Positions 43,675 to 54,568 of a stretch of 64,000 nucleotides of DNA are shown here, piece by piece. Position numbers and translations under genes: made by a program. Numbering within the stretch: position 1 is the stretch's first letter; the number at the start of each line of letters is the position of its first letter. The notes below the pieces were generated by a model, which did no database searches, was not told the origin of the DNA, and saw only the letters and a list, made by a program, of their open reading frames with translations. Origin of the DNA: Hawksworthiomyces lignivorus (Eukaryota > Ascomycota > Sordariomycetes > Ophiostomatales > Ophiostomataceae); the NCBI GenBank assembly GCA_002917075.1, contig NTMA01000042.1:247092-311091 (forward strand), in the 5' to 3' direction.

Positions 43675-44954
43675 TCACAGCTGCTTTGGTAACGTCCCCG
43701 GCTGTCCTGTCAGCAGCCACGGCCGACGGTCCCAGAACTCGTCTTTGATGATGTCCAGGTGCTCAACCGTGATGCGGGCCTTGGCACGGCGCTTCTTTTC
43801 GCTCTCAGTTTTTGACTTGGACAGCACCGGCGGCTCTGCTTGGTTATCGGCCGCCTCGGCTACATCTGCGGATGTTTGCTTGGTTGGATCGACAAGCTCA
43901 TACTGTGGCCGTTAGCAAATTATGGTACAGATAAAGACTAGAATCTAGATTATTAAGAACATACATCTCGGAACACTACACTGCCCTTCTTAAACATCTC
44001 CGGCTCGTTGTTGTAGTTGATGTTGAACCGCGAGAATAAGATCTCGTTCTTGTCGGCGGAGAATGTGCCCTAGCAAAGTAAGTCAGTGTTATGGTCCATA
44101 GAGAACAGACCCGAATATCGAGAACGGCACCTTGAGCAGCTCAGTGGCTTCGACGCTGTCGAGGCCGCCTTTTTGTACAAGGTTCCAAAATGTCGTATTG
44201 TACAGATTGTTGATGTGGCCTGAAGCAAACGAGGAGAAAAGAGTAGGTAGAAAATGATGTTAGCGGACGCTTTTGCTAAAAATGGAGAGGAGCACCATAT
44301 CCGTCGCCGTGCCACTTACAGTCCACCTGGCGCCAGCTCAGGTAGTCCCGCAGGTTCTGCACGCTCGGGTAGCACACGGCGCGGCCGTCGAATGTCGGCA
44401 GCTGCGGCGGGGTCAGCGGCGGGTCCGTGGCGGCGGCGAACACGGTCGGCCACAGGTGCACGTAGTAGGCGGTGAACGTAGACACCACGGTGGACACGAG
44501 CTTGCTGCCGCGGCGCTCGAACAGCTGGCACGACTTGTGGAACACGAAGCTGTATTCGTCGCTGACGCCGTAGGCCAGCACGATGTCTGGCAGCTCGGCC
44601 ACGACAGCCTTGGCGGCGAGGTTCATGAGGTCGAGAGCGCGCTTGTCATTCGGCTTCTCGAAGCCATATTTTGCGCAGAGCCTAGGAGAAGGGAGAAGAG
44701 AGAAGAGAGACAAGAGCTCTGTGTCAGCGCACATCCGCCGCCGCCGCCGCCGCGGAACCAACCGGGTTTCTGCAAACGCACTTGGTAAATCCCCGGCCGT
44801 CGATGCGGACCACGATCCAGGTATTGGGGAGGAGGATGTCGGACTGCTCAAACAGCCGGACATACTCGTACCTCGATTTGCGGTCAGCTGCTTTTGTCTC
44901 TTGCTTTTGTGGTCACGCATGAAAATCAATGTCTCCTCACTTTGAATTAGCCAT
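43675..44954 (-). CDS. thg1: tRNA-His guanylyltransferase Thg1
   Basis: Six exons on the minus strand: 44954-44941, 44871-44782, 44681-44320, 44219-44131, 44069-43965 and 43902-43675 (295 aa). The five introns are 61-100 nt and all phases agree. The first exon encodes only MANS plus two bases. The enzyme adds the G at position -1 of tRNA-His by 3'-5' polymerisation. The metal-binding residues are in place: Asp29 in RIDGRGF and Asp76-Glu77 in GVSDEYSF, at the same numbers as I recall for the human enzyme. Further blocks are [44 protein letters not shown] and [23 protein letters not shown] sequence. The C-terminal 75 residues carry a Lys/Arg-rich linker and end in [10 protein letters not shown]. 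It looks fully functional. Confidence 0.95.
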
Positions 44955-45616
44955 TGAGGGAGTTTGGAAGAAACTGAAGTGTTCCGGGTGCTTGGCCTGG
45001 GCAGTTTAATAGGCAGATCGACGATGAGGGAGCACGAGAGGATCAGAGCTTCAAAGAGGGGCTCTGAATGGCTCTGTGACAGCTCTTATACAGATGAATG
45101 AATCACAGTGCGCCTTGTAGGGGGGAGGGGGGAGGTCATACCGCCAACCAGAATGGCTTTTCAGCCTTGTGACGTATCGACTACTCCGTATTATAGCGGG
45201 TCTTGTCTCTCTTGGGGCTCTGATTATGTCAGCCCAGGCGCTATACTTTGACCCTGCACCCGCTGCAAGCTCACGCACTACAAGCTCTGTGGTTGCAGGC
45301 CAATACACCCGCGAGGCCAGCTACTCTCCCGTACAGCGGAATGCTATTATTAGCGGCTCATCAGAACCGACCCTAAAGCGCTTGCGGGTTAGGCCAATCT
45401 GATTTGAATTCAGTGAGCAGGGTGGCGTTGTGAAAAGCGGCATTAGGTGCCGTGCTGCGCGCGCTGCCAGCCTCGCAAAAAACTCCCCGCAGAAATTAAA
45501 AATAAATAAAATAAAATAAAAAAGCTTAAACGCACAACAGCGCAAGTCATCTGCTTAGAGCCTGTCCGTCTCATGTCGCCGCTGCACGCGACCGCCTCCC
45601 CATCCTGCGAGCCGAC
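44955..45616. other. Divergent promoter region of thg1 and swd1
   Basis: About 660 bases, with an AT-rich aaataaaataaa run just before the swd1 leader. A short frame at 45169 starts at GTG and has no support. No gene seen. Confidence 0.5.
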
Positions 45617-47189
45617 ATGAATCTCCTTCTCTCCGACGACTACCTGCTGCAAGACTACCCCGAGAACATCACCAACACCATCCGCTCCGGCCATGCCACG
45701 TGCCTGCGCTTCAACCGCAAGGGCGACTACCTGGCCTCGGGCCGGGTGGACGGCACCGTGGTGATCTGGGACCTCGACACCATGGGCGTGGCGCGCAAGC
45801 TGCGCGGCCACTCGCGGAGCATCTCGTCGCTGAGCTGGTCACGCTGCGGCCGCTACCTGCTGTCGGCCTGCCAGGGCTGGAAGGCCATCCTGTGGGACCT
45901 GCAGGACGGGCGCAAGCACCGCGAGGTGCGCTTCAAGGCGCCCGTCTACATTGCGGAGCTGCATCCGTGGAAGACGTACGTGGCGAGGCGAGCGAATTTA
46001 CTTGTAACAAAAAAAAGGATTGAGCTGACGCAGGCACACACACAGGACACACTTTGTGGCGTCCATCTACGAAGACCAGGCGCTGCTGGTAGACATCACG
46101 GACCCGGTGGACGTCAAGCACGTGCTGCCGTCGAAGCCGAAGCGGCCGGCGACGGACGACGCGGGGACGCGGGAGAAGTGGGCCAAGGAGGACGCGAAGC
46201 AGATGACGACGGTGACCATCTACGCGGCGTCGGGGGGCCACATCATCGCGGCGACGAGCAAGGGGTGGATCAACATCATCGACGCGGCGACGCTGGAGGT
46301 GCTCTTCTCCAAGAAGGCGTGCGGCAGCGTGGTGACGACGCTGCGGCTCAACGGGTCGGGACGGATCCTGCTGGCCAACTCGCAGGACCGCATCATCCGG
46401 TCGCTGCACATGCCTAACCTGGCCGACCCGGCGCTGGACGCCGACACGCTGCAGCTGGCCGACGAGCACAAGTTCCAGGACGTCGTCAACCGGCTGTCAT
46501 GGAACCACGTGGCGCTGAGCCCGACGGCCGAGTACGTGGCCGCCTCGACCTACAACAACCACGAGCTGTACATCTGGGAGCGCCACCACGGCTCGCTCGT
46601 GCGCATGCTCGAGGGCCCCAAGGAAGAGCAGGGCGTCATCGAGTGGCACCCCCACCGCGCCCTGCTGGCCGCCTGCGGCCTCGAGACCGGCCGCATCAAC
46701 ATCTGGTCCGTCACCAGCCCCCAGAAGTGGTCCGCCCTCGCCCCGGACTTCGCCGAGGTCGAGGAGAACGAGATCTACGTCGAGCGCGAGGACGAGTTCG
46801 ACGTCCACCCCCAGGAGGAGATCACCCAGCGCCGCCTCGACCGCGAGGACGAGGACGTCGACGTCCTCACCGGTGCCGCCCACACCGGCGACGACGACCA
46901 CCTCCTCCTCGAGGCCGTCGGCGGTGGCTTCCGCGACCCTCTCGGCGGCGCCGGCGTCGATGCCGCCGCCGCCGCCGCCGCCGCCAACGTCTTCCGCATG
47001 CCCATTCTATACGACCTAGGCGAGTCGGACAGCGAGGAAGAGTTCATCGCCGTGTCGACGGGTACCATGCGGCGGCGGAGCCCTGGCGACGGCCAGAGCG
47101 TGGACGGCGACATGGCCGGCAGCGAGGAGCGGCTCGGCAGCACCAAGAAGACGGCGGCCACGCGGGGCGGGCGCACCAAGCGGAAGTAG
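45617..47189 (+). CDS. swd1: COMPASS (Set1C) subunit Swd1 / RbBP5 homologue, WD40 protein
   Basis: Exons 45617-45975 and 46046-47189, joined by a 70-nt intron (GTACGT donor, GCTGAC branch, ACACAG acceptor), give 500 aa. It begins MNLLLSDDYLLQDYPE and continues with WD40 blades: CLRFNRKGDYLASG, VVIWDLDT, GHSRSISSLSWS and AILWDL. The first exon ends in AELHPWK and the second resumes with HFVASIYEDQALLVD, the usual order for Swd1/RbBP5. Later comes LYIWERHHGSLVRMLEG and a C-terminal acidic part (EVEENEIYVEREDEFD) followed by an Ala run and a basic end. Swd1 is a core subunit of the complex that methylates histone H3 Lys4, and it acts in the nucleus. The acidic hinge after the propeller matches the segment of RbBP5 that contacts the catalytic and Ash2-type subunits. 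Confidence 0.9.
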
Positions 47190-47579
47190 CTGGATTGGCA
47201 ATCTCTCTTCTTTATTTTTTTTTTTGGTCTTTCATTCTGGGTTCAGCGGTCACAGTGGTTTATCGTCATATCAAGGACTATGGCGTAAGGTGTTCTGGGC
47301 AAGACTGAATTTGTAATCTTTTCACTGGATCAAAACAGGTACAATACAGAAAACATCGGGTTAGAACAACTAACACCGGCAACATTAGCATGTGGGACAA
47401 CAAGTCTCAGGATGAAGCCTGTCGTTTAATTTACGATCTTCCGCGAAGCTGTCGCGAGACTATTGTCTTTACAACGCGCGACGAGAAAACAGCAGTTAGG
47501 CTTGCCTAGTAGAACAACTTGCTGGTACGCAGCATATCTCTAGGCGCGGTACCAGAGTTAGAACTTTCTGTCCAAGTCT
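47190..47579. other. Convergent 3' intergenic region
   Basis: About 390 bases between the swd1 and NmrA-like stop codons. It has a T run near 47213 and no gene. Confidence 0.5.
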
Positions 47580-48530
47580 CTAAGCACCAAATTCATGCTT
47601 ATGCTCCTCAACCCACTCCTCGATCGTCGTTGGCCGCCTCCCGCCGTACTTCTGCACATTGCCAACCACTTCTTCATAGACAAGTCCGGCATACGTTCCC
47701 TCGTCTTCGAGCTCAGTCGCCATTTTTCCGATGCTCTGTACCAGATTCATCGCCAGCGACTTGGGAATGCCACGCTCCTTCATATAAAACTCGGCGCCTT
47801 CCTCATCGCTCATCTCCGTTACCTTGATATCCTTGCCCACCGCTTTGCCAATAAAGCCTACCACATCTCTGAGAGATACCAGGTTGGGTCCGACGAGATC
47901 CACGACAGTCTGCTTCCCAATCGCCTGTGGCCCTGACACAAGAAGCGAACCGCACACCCGCCCAATGTCGCCCGGCGCGATCCAGTCTGCCTTGGCCTCC
48001 GAATAGACCGTCTTGACCTCGCCCTGCCTCACCATGTCTTTCCACCACAACGTGTTGCTGGCAAAGTAGGCTGGCCGCACCGCCGTGTAGGCGCCGGGCC
48101 CGAACACGTCGTCCAAGCTGACCTCGACCTGCGCGTGCGCAAACGCGGCGAACTCGCTGGGCGCCACCGCGCGGATGTCGCCCCGGATGCCGGCGCCGCT
48201 CAGCAGCACCGCGAACTCGACGCCCGCCGCCCGCATCGCCTCGATGCTGGCCCGCAGGTGGTCCTGGCTGCCGCCTGGCAGCGCGTACAGGAAGGCCCGC
48301 GTGGCCCCCGTCTGCCGCACCGCCGCCGCCGCGCTGTCGGGTTGCGCTAGGTCCGCCTGCACGCGCTCGTAGCCGCCCGCACGCTCCTCCTCGGCCGCTA
48401 GGCCGGGGATGGGCTTCTGTGGGTTGCGGAGAGCGAGAACAACCCTGGCGCCCAGCTCGGCGGCAGCACGAGCCGTGGCGGAGCCTACACCACCCGTCGC
48501 ACCGAATATGATGACAGTAGCTCTGGACAT
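47580..48530 (-). CDS. NmrA-like NAD(P)-binding protein (atypical SDR)
   Basis: An intronless 316-aa protein with a Rossmann start VIIFGATGGVGSATARAAAE (GxxGxxG at residues 10-16) and an NADP-type basic patch after strand 2 (LALRNPQKP). There is no catalytic Tyr-x3-Lys of classical SDRs. The protein fits the NmrA/quinone-oxidoreductase-like group, with RPAYFASNTLWW and ADWIAPGDIGRVCGSLL in the middle and an SLRDVVGFIGKAVGKDI segment typical of the group. Members are redox sensors or small-molecule reductases; which one applies cannot be said. The ATG at 48530 is the natural start. Confidence 0.85.
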   Translation of the reverse strand: MSRATVIIFGATGGVGSATARAAAELGARVVLALRNPQKPIPGLAAEEERAGGYERVQADLAQPDSAAAAVRQTGATRAFLYALPGGSQDHLRASIEAMRAAGVEFAVLLSGAGIRGDIRAVAPSEFAAFAHAQVEVSLDDVFGPGAYTAVRPAYFASNTLWWKDMVRQGEVKTVYSEAKADWIAPGDIGRVCGSLLVSGPQAIGKQTVVDLVGPNLVSLRDVVGFIGKAVGKDIKVTEMSDEEGAEFYMKERGIPKSLAMNLVQSIGKMATELEDEGTYAGLVYEEVVGNVQKYGGRRPTTIEEWVEEHKHEFGA

Positions 48531-49395
48531 GCTGAGATGTGTCTTTTAGATTTTTTGAGATTGCTTTTGGTTGCATGTAGATCGTAGACTGCGTGAGACT
48601 ACGATGAGCAGTTTATGTTTTATATCTACGCACGCGTTACACGTTATAAGCCAAATAGCTGGGAAGGTTATAGCACCAAAGAGACCCAGAAGCACCTTAA
48701 TAAAGCTGGGGATGTCTCGAGTACTTCGTTAATTGACAAGACCTACGCTACGTGTTGGTGCTCCCGTTTGGGGCATTAAAGCCAAGTTTCTTGCTTGGAT
48801 CTAATCTACTCCTAGCTTAGCGAGCGGGAAGAAAGACCACTTAGCTGCAGATGTTGGGCTGTTGAGAAAGAATCTGCATAAATTGTACGGAGTACCAAAA
48901 AGTGCTTCATTGGCAACATCTGAAGGCAGCCTCCGATAAGTCCGGCTCAGCCCAGTGCTGGTCTTGTCCCCAAGAAAAGAGCGGCCGGTTTTGACAGTCA
49001 AAAGGATAGAATTCTCCTCGTTGCTCTCCGTATCTACACCAATCCGGCAAAACAATACTGAACTCCGGAAGGAGAATTTTGCTGTAGTGCCTGCTCAGGA
49101 TTAGAAGTTCCCATTTATATAAGGCTACGCCAACCCGTATCTAGCCCTTCACCAGCTGCATGTCGAATGCTTCCTTAACAGCCGCGAAAATGCAGCACCT
49201 CTGTTTTTGAAGAATGATTCTTTGATGAGACGAGACTGTGCACTTATATGCTCCAGTAAGATTCAATGTCTTAGTGTAGGTAGGGTATCATGTTTGCTGC
49301 TACTGCCGTCCCACACACATTCATCACGTTACATCTGCCGCCGTCTATCCTTATACCGTCGACACTGGTCAGCCCTATGTCAGAGCACCATTGCG
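48531..49395. other. Intergenic region
   Basis: The region between the NmrA-like start and the end of the secreted-protein gene. The frames at 48801-49055 (-) and 49207-49749 (+) have no motif; the latter is the reverse of real exons. No further gene seen. Confidence 0.5.
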
Positions 49396-50608
49396 CTACG
49401 CCTCTCTCAAAGAACCGCCAGCTCGGCCGCTCTTGTCCCAATAGGCATCTCCTTTAGCCCCACAAGTGCCGGTAACACAGTAGTAACCACCACCGCGATT
49501 TGCTTTATTGGGAGAATACATGACAAACGGACTGCCGGAGGGGAGCCACCCGCCACCTTCGCAGGTATTCAATTCGGAGTTTCGGACGGTATCTATTTTG
49601 TGAGGTCATTTCGTCTGCGGGATGCGAGAGATACATATACATATAAACGACACGAAGAAAGAAGAAGCACTTACAGGCCGTGTGAGCGGCGTTGTACCAA
49701 ACGCAGGCTGTTTCGCCCTGGCCGGCGTTGCAGCTGTAGGAACCGCTAGTCGTCCAGGTCTCCTGGACATCAAATCCACCGCTAATCCATTTGAATGCGC
49801 TTGAATCTGCGGACCATCTAATGGTGTATGAGATTTCGACGTCATTGCCGTCACCACTAGATGTGGCCGAGCTATAGTTAAGGGCATCCTATTTTTTGCC
49901 CCCATGCGCATTAGTACAAAATTTCCACCCGCCTCCAGCCACTGTACATTCTCTAAGAAAGTTTTTCTGCCTCTTACGGAAAGCTGAATGTGATAGAAGT
50001 TCTGATGAGGATTACCTAAGTCGATATTATGAGCCCAAGTTTAAGCACAGGTTGGCAGAAGAATGGGGAGGGTGTTGTGTGGGTAACTTGCCATCTCCTA
50101 CGAGACTGGTGGTTGTTTTAATTTCGCACGGCTTCGAAGAAACAATGCGCTTAATTCGAGCTCCTCTGGTAGCTTCACGGGCTATCTCTCGGTCGCTGGA
50201 AGGGAATAATTGTGTTGCGGCTCTGACATTTTCGTCCTCGTGGCAATTCTTCTCGATAGTAGTATCGGCAGAAGGAGTCCAGTTAACGCCGGAACACTCA
50301 ACGAAGGTAATGTCCGCGTTGTACTTCTTGGTACAAATTGGTCCTCCAGAGTACTCGTACTTGGAGTGAACCAAATACTTAGCGTGACCGATGCTGAAAT
50401 TACCTGAGCCATTATCGTCCAGGCCAGAGAAGTCGAGGCGATGCGAAGTGCCTGTGATAATGCTCGAACAAGTCTGGGCGACGATCTCAGAGCCATCGAA
50501 CACGCTCAGTGACGTCTGACCCGAGGACTTCGTGTGATTCCAGAGGATCTTGATGTCGGCGCAAGCAGCCGATGCTACAAGTGCCAAAAATATTGTGAGA
50601 GAGTGCAT
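49396..50608 (-). CDS. Secreted Cys-containing protein, two-part, unknown function
   Basis: I propose exons 50608-50102, 49888-49675 and 49592-49396 (305 aa). The N-terminus MHSLTIFLALVASAACA is a clear signal peptide, probably cut before DIKILWNH. The first part carries FSIGHAKYLVHSKYEYSGG, a pair of Cys and a Ser/Thr-rich tail. The second and third exons form a compact Cys- and Trp-rich part: GSYSCNAGQGETACVWYNAA, then NTCEGGGWLPSG, then GGYYCVTGTCGAKGD. The last intron (GTAAGT, 82 nt) is convincing. The first intron (213 nt, GTAGGA...AATAG) is long, and phase alone joins the two parts, so two neighbouring secreted genes, one of them broken, remain possible. It resembles effector-like small secreted proteins in composition, but I know no family. 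Confidence 0.55.
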
Positions 50609-51688
50609 GGTGCTCCGGAAAAGTATAGAAAAGGTTATGTATTAATCAGTTTTAACACCACTCTAAGCTAGATAGTTGAGAGTTAGTGAGCACCGTAATA
50701 GCCAGCAGCGCCTTGATTCTTTAATGGTCTGGCGAAGCGGAATGTTCGTTGGATTTAGGGGCGAACGAGTTCACGGACGGAACACATCACGCGGCTGATG
50801 GAGCCAAAATGGATGTCAAGAACCTATTCTAATGCTACGTTGTAAGATGCCGGAGCGGTCTGCGCCTCCTGCGAATGTGTGTCTTTGCTATTGAGATATA
50901 CACCTTCTCAATATGGACAGCACGATCAGACAGCGGCCGAGCGAACGCGGTGCCCGAGCGAATAAAATACGCGATAATCCGACGAAGGTCCGAAAATATC
51001 AAAATATGCCTCCCGCCAAGAAAAATATATGTGATTTAATGAATAGCGTAAATGGTAAGTGCAAGGCAGACAGGCTCCTCGACGCATCCAAACCGCCAAG
51101 GCCAACACAACTGCTCACGACGAGAAGCAGAAGACCGGGACCTCTGATCTCTCACGGCCTAGCGAAACGTGCTCTCGAAGATGCAGGAGCGCTGCCACTC
51201 AGTGTTGAGTCCGTTATTTCTGCAAGGCTGCGGCGGGCAGATGGTTTGGTTGGTCTCTGGCCAAAGTCGAAATATGTTCTGAGTTTTGCCTGATCAAGAG
51301 CGGAGTCTCTCATAAACTTTACTTCTCTGATACTCGCTTGTTGATATCTAAAAGAATACAAAACCACTGCTCTCCCTAATATCTGTCTGAGTGACAGCCA
51401 GCAGAACCTATAACTAAGGAATCTTCTTTCGTCTTACGCTTCCTGTTAAGCCACAAGAGCAGCCTCTCTGTTTACAACTTGACAAATTTCAGCCTCTTTG
51501 TTATTGTCATCACCTTAATCTCCTATTATAAGAAGAGAGAATTTATCAATTACAGTAATATTAAAAATCAATATTCAGATACCCAGTACACAAATCCCCC
51601 ACACTATTATATATAAGGCTCACTCTCAATACACAGCAACCGATACTGTGTTGAACGGCGCCTTTGCAATCTCGCTTGCACAATTATC
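50609..51688. other. Intergenic region with a doubtful small frame
   Basis: A 126-aa frame from ATG 50913 to 51293 (+) is basic and has no recognised motif. A perfect GTAAGT donor at about 51053 inside it hints at splicing, but I find no clear continuation. The rest is AT-rich. Confidence 0.4.
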
Positions 51689-52521
51689 ATGGGCTACGTG
51701 CGCCTACGAGACGGTACCTCACCTGTACGTCTGGAATCGGGAGTGCCGGTGCTGATCCAGTGCTTTGGTCAGCCCTCCTTCCTGCGGAAGAGCGTCGTAG
51801 TCGCGCACAGCGTCGTAGTGGTACTGCCGCGTCTGCTCGACAACCTGCCGGCATGACTCGGCGTGGAGAGCGCCCTTGCTGCCTACGCTCCATTGGGATG
51901 TGACTTCCATAACGGGCTGGGACGGTTCTTAACATACTTAAACCTAGACTCGAGGATAGCGGGGTGATATTTGAGATGGGGAGTGTGAGGGCGCACGGCA
52001 CTACTAGGGTGAGCTACCTCAAAGTTCGCCAGCTGATTGCCGTTGACATTGTAGAGGCAAATTCAACAGTTGTAAAGAAGCTTGGCACAATTCATACTCT
52101 GAACTCCAAGGATGTTGGCGATCAAGGAGATTTCCGGCGGTGGTCTCGACTGCAGAATCGACTGCACTGGCGACGTTTCTGCTATCCAGTGGCTCGTTGG
52201 CAGCCTCCAGCATGGCGGAACTGCTGTGGCTGCTGGTGTCCCACCTTTGGGTGAAATTTTGAAATCAATATTTTGGAATTTCTATTGAACAACAATAGGT
52301 TCCTTGGCGGGCTCAAAGGAGCCTCACTGCCATAAAAGGAGAGAAATTCTGACTGGAGTGTCTTTCAGAGACATACTTGCAAAGCAACGTCGGAAACAGT
52401 TCATTCCAGTGTTGATTGAGCTCCACCGCCAAAGATACTTTAAGATCGACAAGTTATGCAAGATCTATTCGATTAAAGATTTCGGCTAAGCTGTGTCGGA
52501 TCTGGAATCGGGAAAGGTCTG
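51689..52521 (+). pseudogene. Zinc-type alcohol dehydrogenase (aryl-alcohol DH-like) relic
   Basis: Family segments appear in the right order but in changing frames. The order is LRDGTSPVRLESG and CFGQPSFLRKSVV (from 51689), AYAPLGCDFHNG, TVLNILKPRLEDSGV with FEMGSV, IAVDIVEANS and LNSKDV, then KEISGGGLDCRIDCTGD and GSLQHGGTAVAAGVPP. FIPVLIELHRQ, DKLCKIYSIKDFG, a TAA stop at 52487, and SDLESGKV close the relic. At least three frameshifts and one stop are needed. The N-terminal third with the catalytic zinc site is missing. It is a decayed, 5'-truncated copy of an NAD-dependent medium-chain dehydrogenase and can make no enzyme. Confidence 0.85.
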
Positions 52522-53699
52522 TGATGTACATTATGGGCACGTAATCTGCATCGCACGGGTACGTGTGCAAACAGCGATACAGTAATACTGAGTAGTAATA
52601 TAGACATAAGAGCAGAATCATCAGTATTTCATGTGGAGACATGAATTTGGGAGCCTGCCTGAAGAGCCTGGACGTCTAGTTGGTGCCATTCATTCACGGC
52701 TCAACTTCCGGAGCCAGAGAAGTAAGCGTGAAGCAAGTGTGAAGCAAGTAAGCTGTAATAAATTGGATTGTTTTGTTGGCTATAAAAGAACTATTAAAAG
52801 AACAGGATCCCACAGGAATGCAGCAATAACAAAACAAAAGATTGCGGGAAAACAGACGGTTTCGTGCCCTGTCGCACATCAAAAGTAATATACTGCGTGC
52901 ATTTCCCGTTACAGCTGGTCAGAAAAGCGTACGAGTCGCGGGCGAACAGCCACAGGCAGCTTTGAATGGCCGGCAGCAACTCTCTCGTCCAAGGATCGGC
53001 AAATAGACAATGCATATATCCAGCTCGTATAAGCCTCAAGAATAATGAATTGTGACAGGATGCCCCTCCGCAGTGGCGACGCGCTGCACTGTGAGCACTG
53101 TGAGCCTATCCTGTGAAGGCGGGCAGCGGTTGACTCACGCACTGGACGCATCTGCGCAAATCTACATTAAGCTATTACCATACCAGCGAGCGCGACAGAT
53201 AGCTCCCCAGGCAGCCACCCGCTTAGTCTTATTTTTGGGGTGGCGGATGGCACCATCGCCGCCGCGTTCTGAGGCCAACGCTGAAGCAGGGAAGGAGGCA
53301 AGGCGGCACTTGACGGTACTTTAAGGGTACCCGCAGGCACAGAGGAAACGCAGTGTGCAGAGCTGCAGGGTGATTGGAGGGCTTGGCCAGGCCACACAAC
53401 AGAAAAGGCAGGGAGGCGAGAGAGGCTCTGAAACCCCCCCCGAACGAAGCTAACAAAACAAGAGCGTTAGATGGCGCCAGCACCAATCAAATAGAAAAAA
53501 TTCGTACCGCAGTTGTACCCTTTTTGCTACAGCACACGTGACTTCCTATGTTTTGGTTGGCCGCTCGACACTGGCAAAAGTGTGAAAAGGAGGCACGCTA
53601 GTCCATTTGTGGATTAGTCAAGATATAGAATATGGGACACGGTCCAAAGCCACCCGCCAATGCAGACACAAAGGGAAAGAGAGAGACAGAGGGAAAGCG
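52522..53699. other. Intergenic region upstream of RPB1 leader
   Basis: About 1.2 kb with only short overlapping frames on both strands. No motif, RNA gene or repeat recognised. Confidence 0.45.
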
Positions 53700-54568
53700 C
53701 AGGTTTTTCCACACCCAAATCCCTCCTTCCCTGGTTCACCCCCTTCTTTTATTCTTTTTTTTTTCCCCTTCCACCCTTCAATCGCCAAACCTTCTCCTCG
53801 TTCGCATCGCCAAACTCCCCTGTCTCCGCGTCGAACGTCCATCGAAAAGCGCGTCGTTCATCTCGATACGACCGTTTCCTTTCTTTTTCGACTTCAGATT
53901 CCGTTCATCGCTCGCGAAACTCGTCGTTTTCGCTCTCGCACCGACCCTGATTTATCAGCGATCGAGCGGGAAAAAAATAATACAGGACACAGGCAAAACT
54001 TCACCCAAGTCCGCCACCTCGTTTTTCTCGACAAGTTGGCGACGTCTTCAGCTTCCGGCCGCCGGTGAGGCACGACCGCTCCCTTTGGGGCCTCGGGGGG
54101 AGATTGAGCTGTGCAGTAGCTCTTGTAGAGGGTTGATCGGGCCATCGAGTGACTCTTGACGTGTTGCGAACGTGCACGGCAGAGTGAGCGAGAGCAGATC
54201 GGACCGCGTGGCCAAGAACACGACAACCACAATCCATCGCGGCAACAATCAAGCTTCATCGCGTGATTGTCTTTTCCATCGAATTCCTGTCGCTCTTCAT
54301 CGACTTTCATCAATTTTGTATTTTATTTTCGTCGACTGAGGTCTCTTCTCGCGCGCGTGCGACGAGAGTTCCAGGCCTGTCCGTGTTTTTTTTGCTGTGT
54401 TTTTAACTCGCGTGTATTTTTTTGTCCATCGCGACGTCGCGTCAGACCCTCCTTTGAGCTTTCGCTTATTTTACGATTCCTTTGACGATTAATCACACTT
54501 TATCGCGACACACCGCTGGTCCGTCGACACCCTAAACATATTTTTCCCTCGTCACCACAACAGACAAG
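53700..54568 (+). promoter_or_regulatory. CT-rich promoter / 5' leader of RPB1
   Basis: From 53700 the coding strand becomes strongly pyrimidine-rich (long C/T runs to about 53960, and T-rich again at 54300-54420) up to the ATG at 54569, whose context is ACAAGATGG. This is the expected promoter and long leader of a constitutive gene. Confidence 0.6.
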
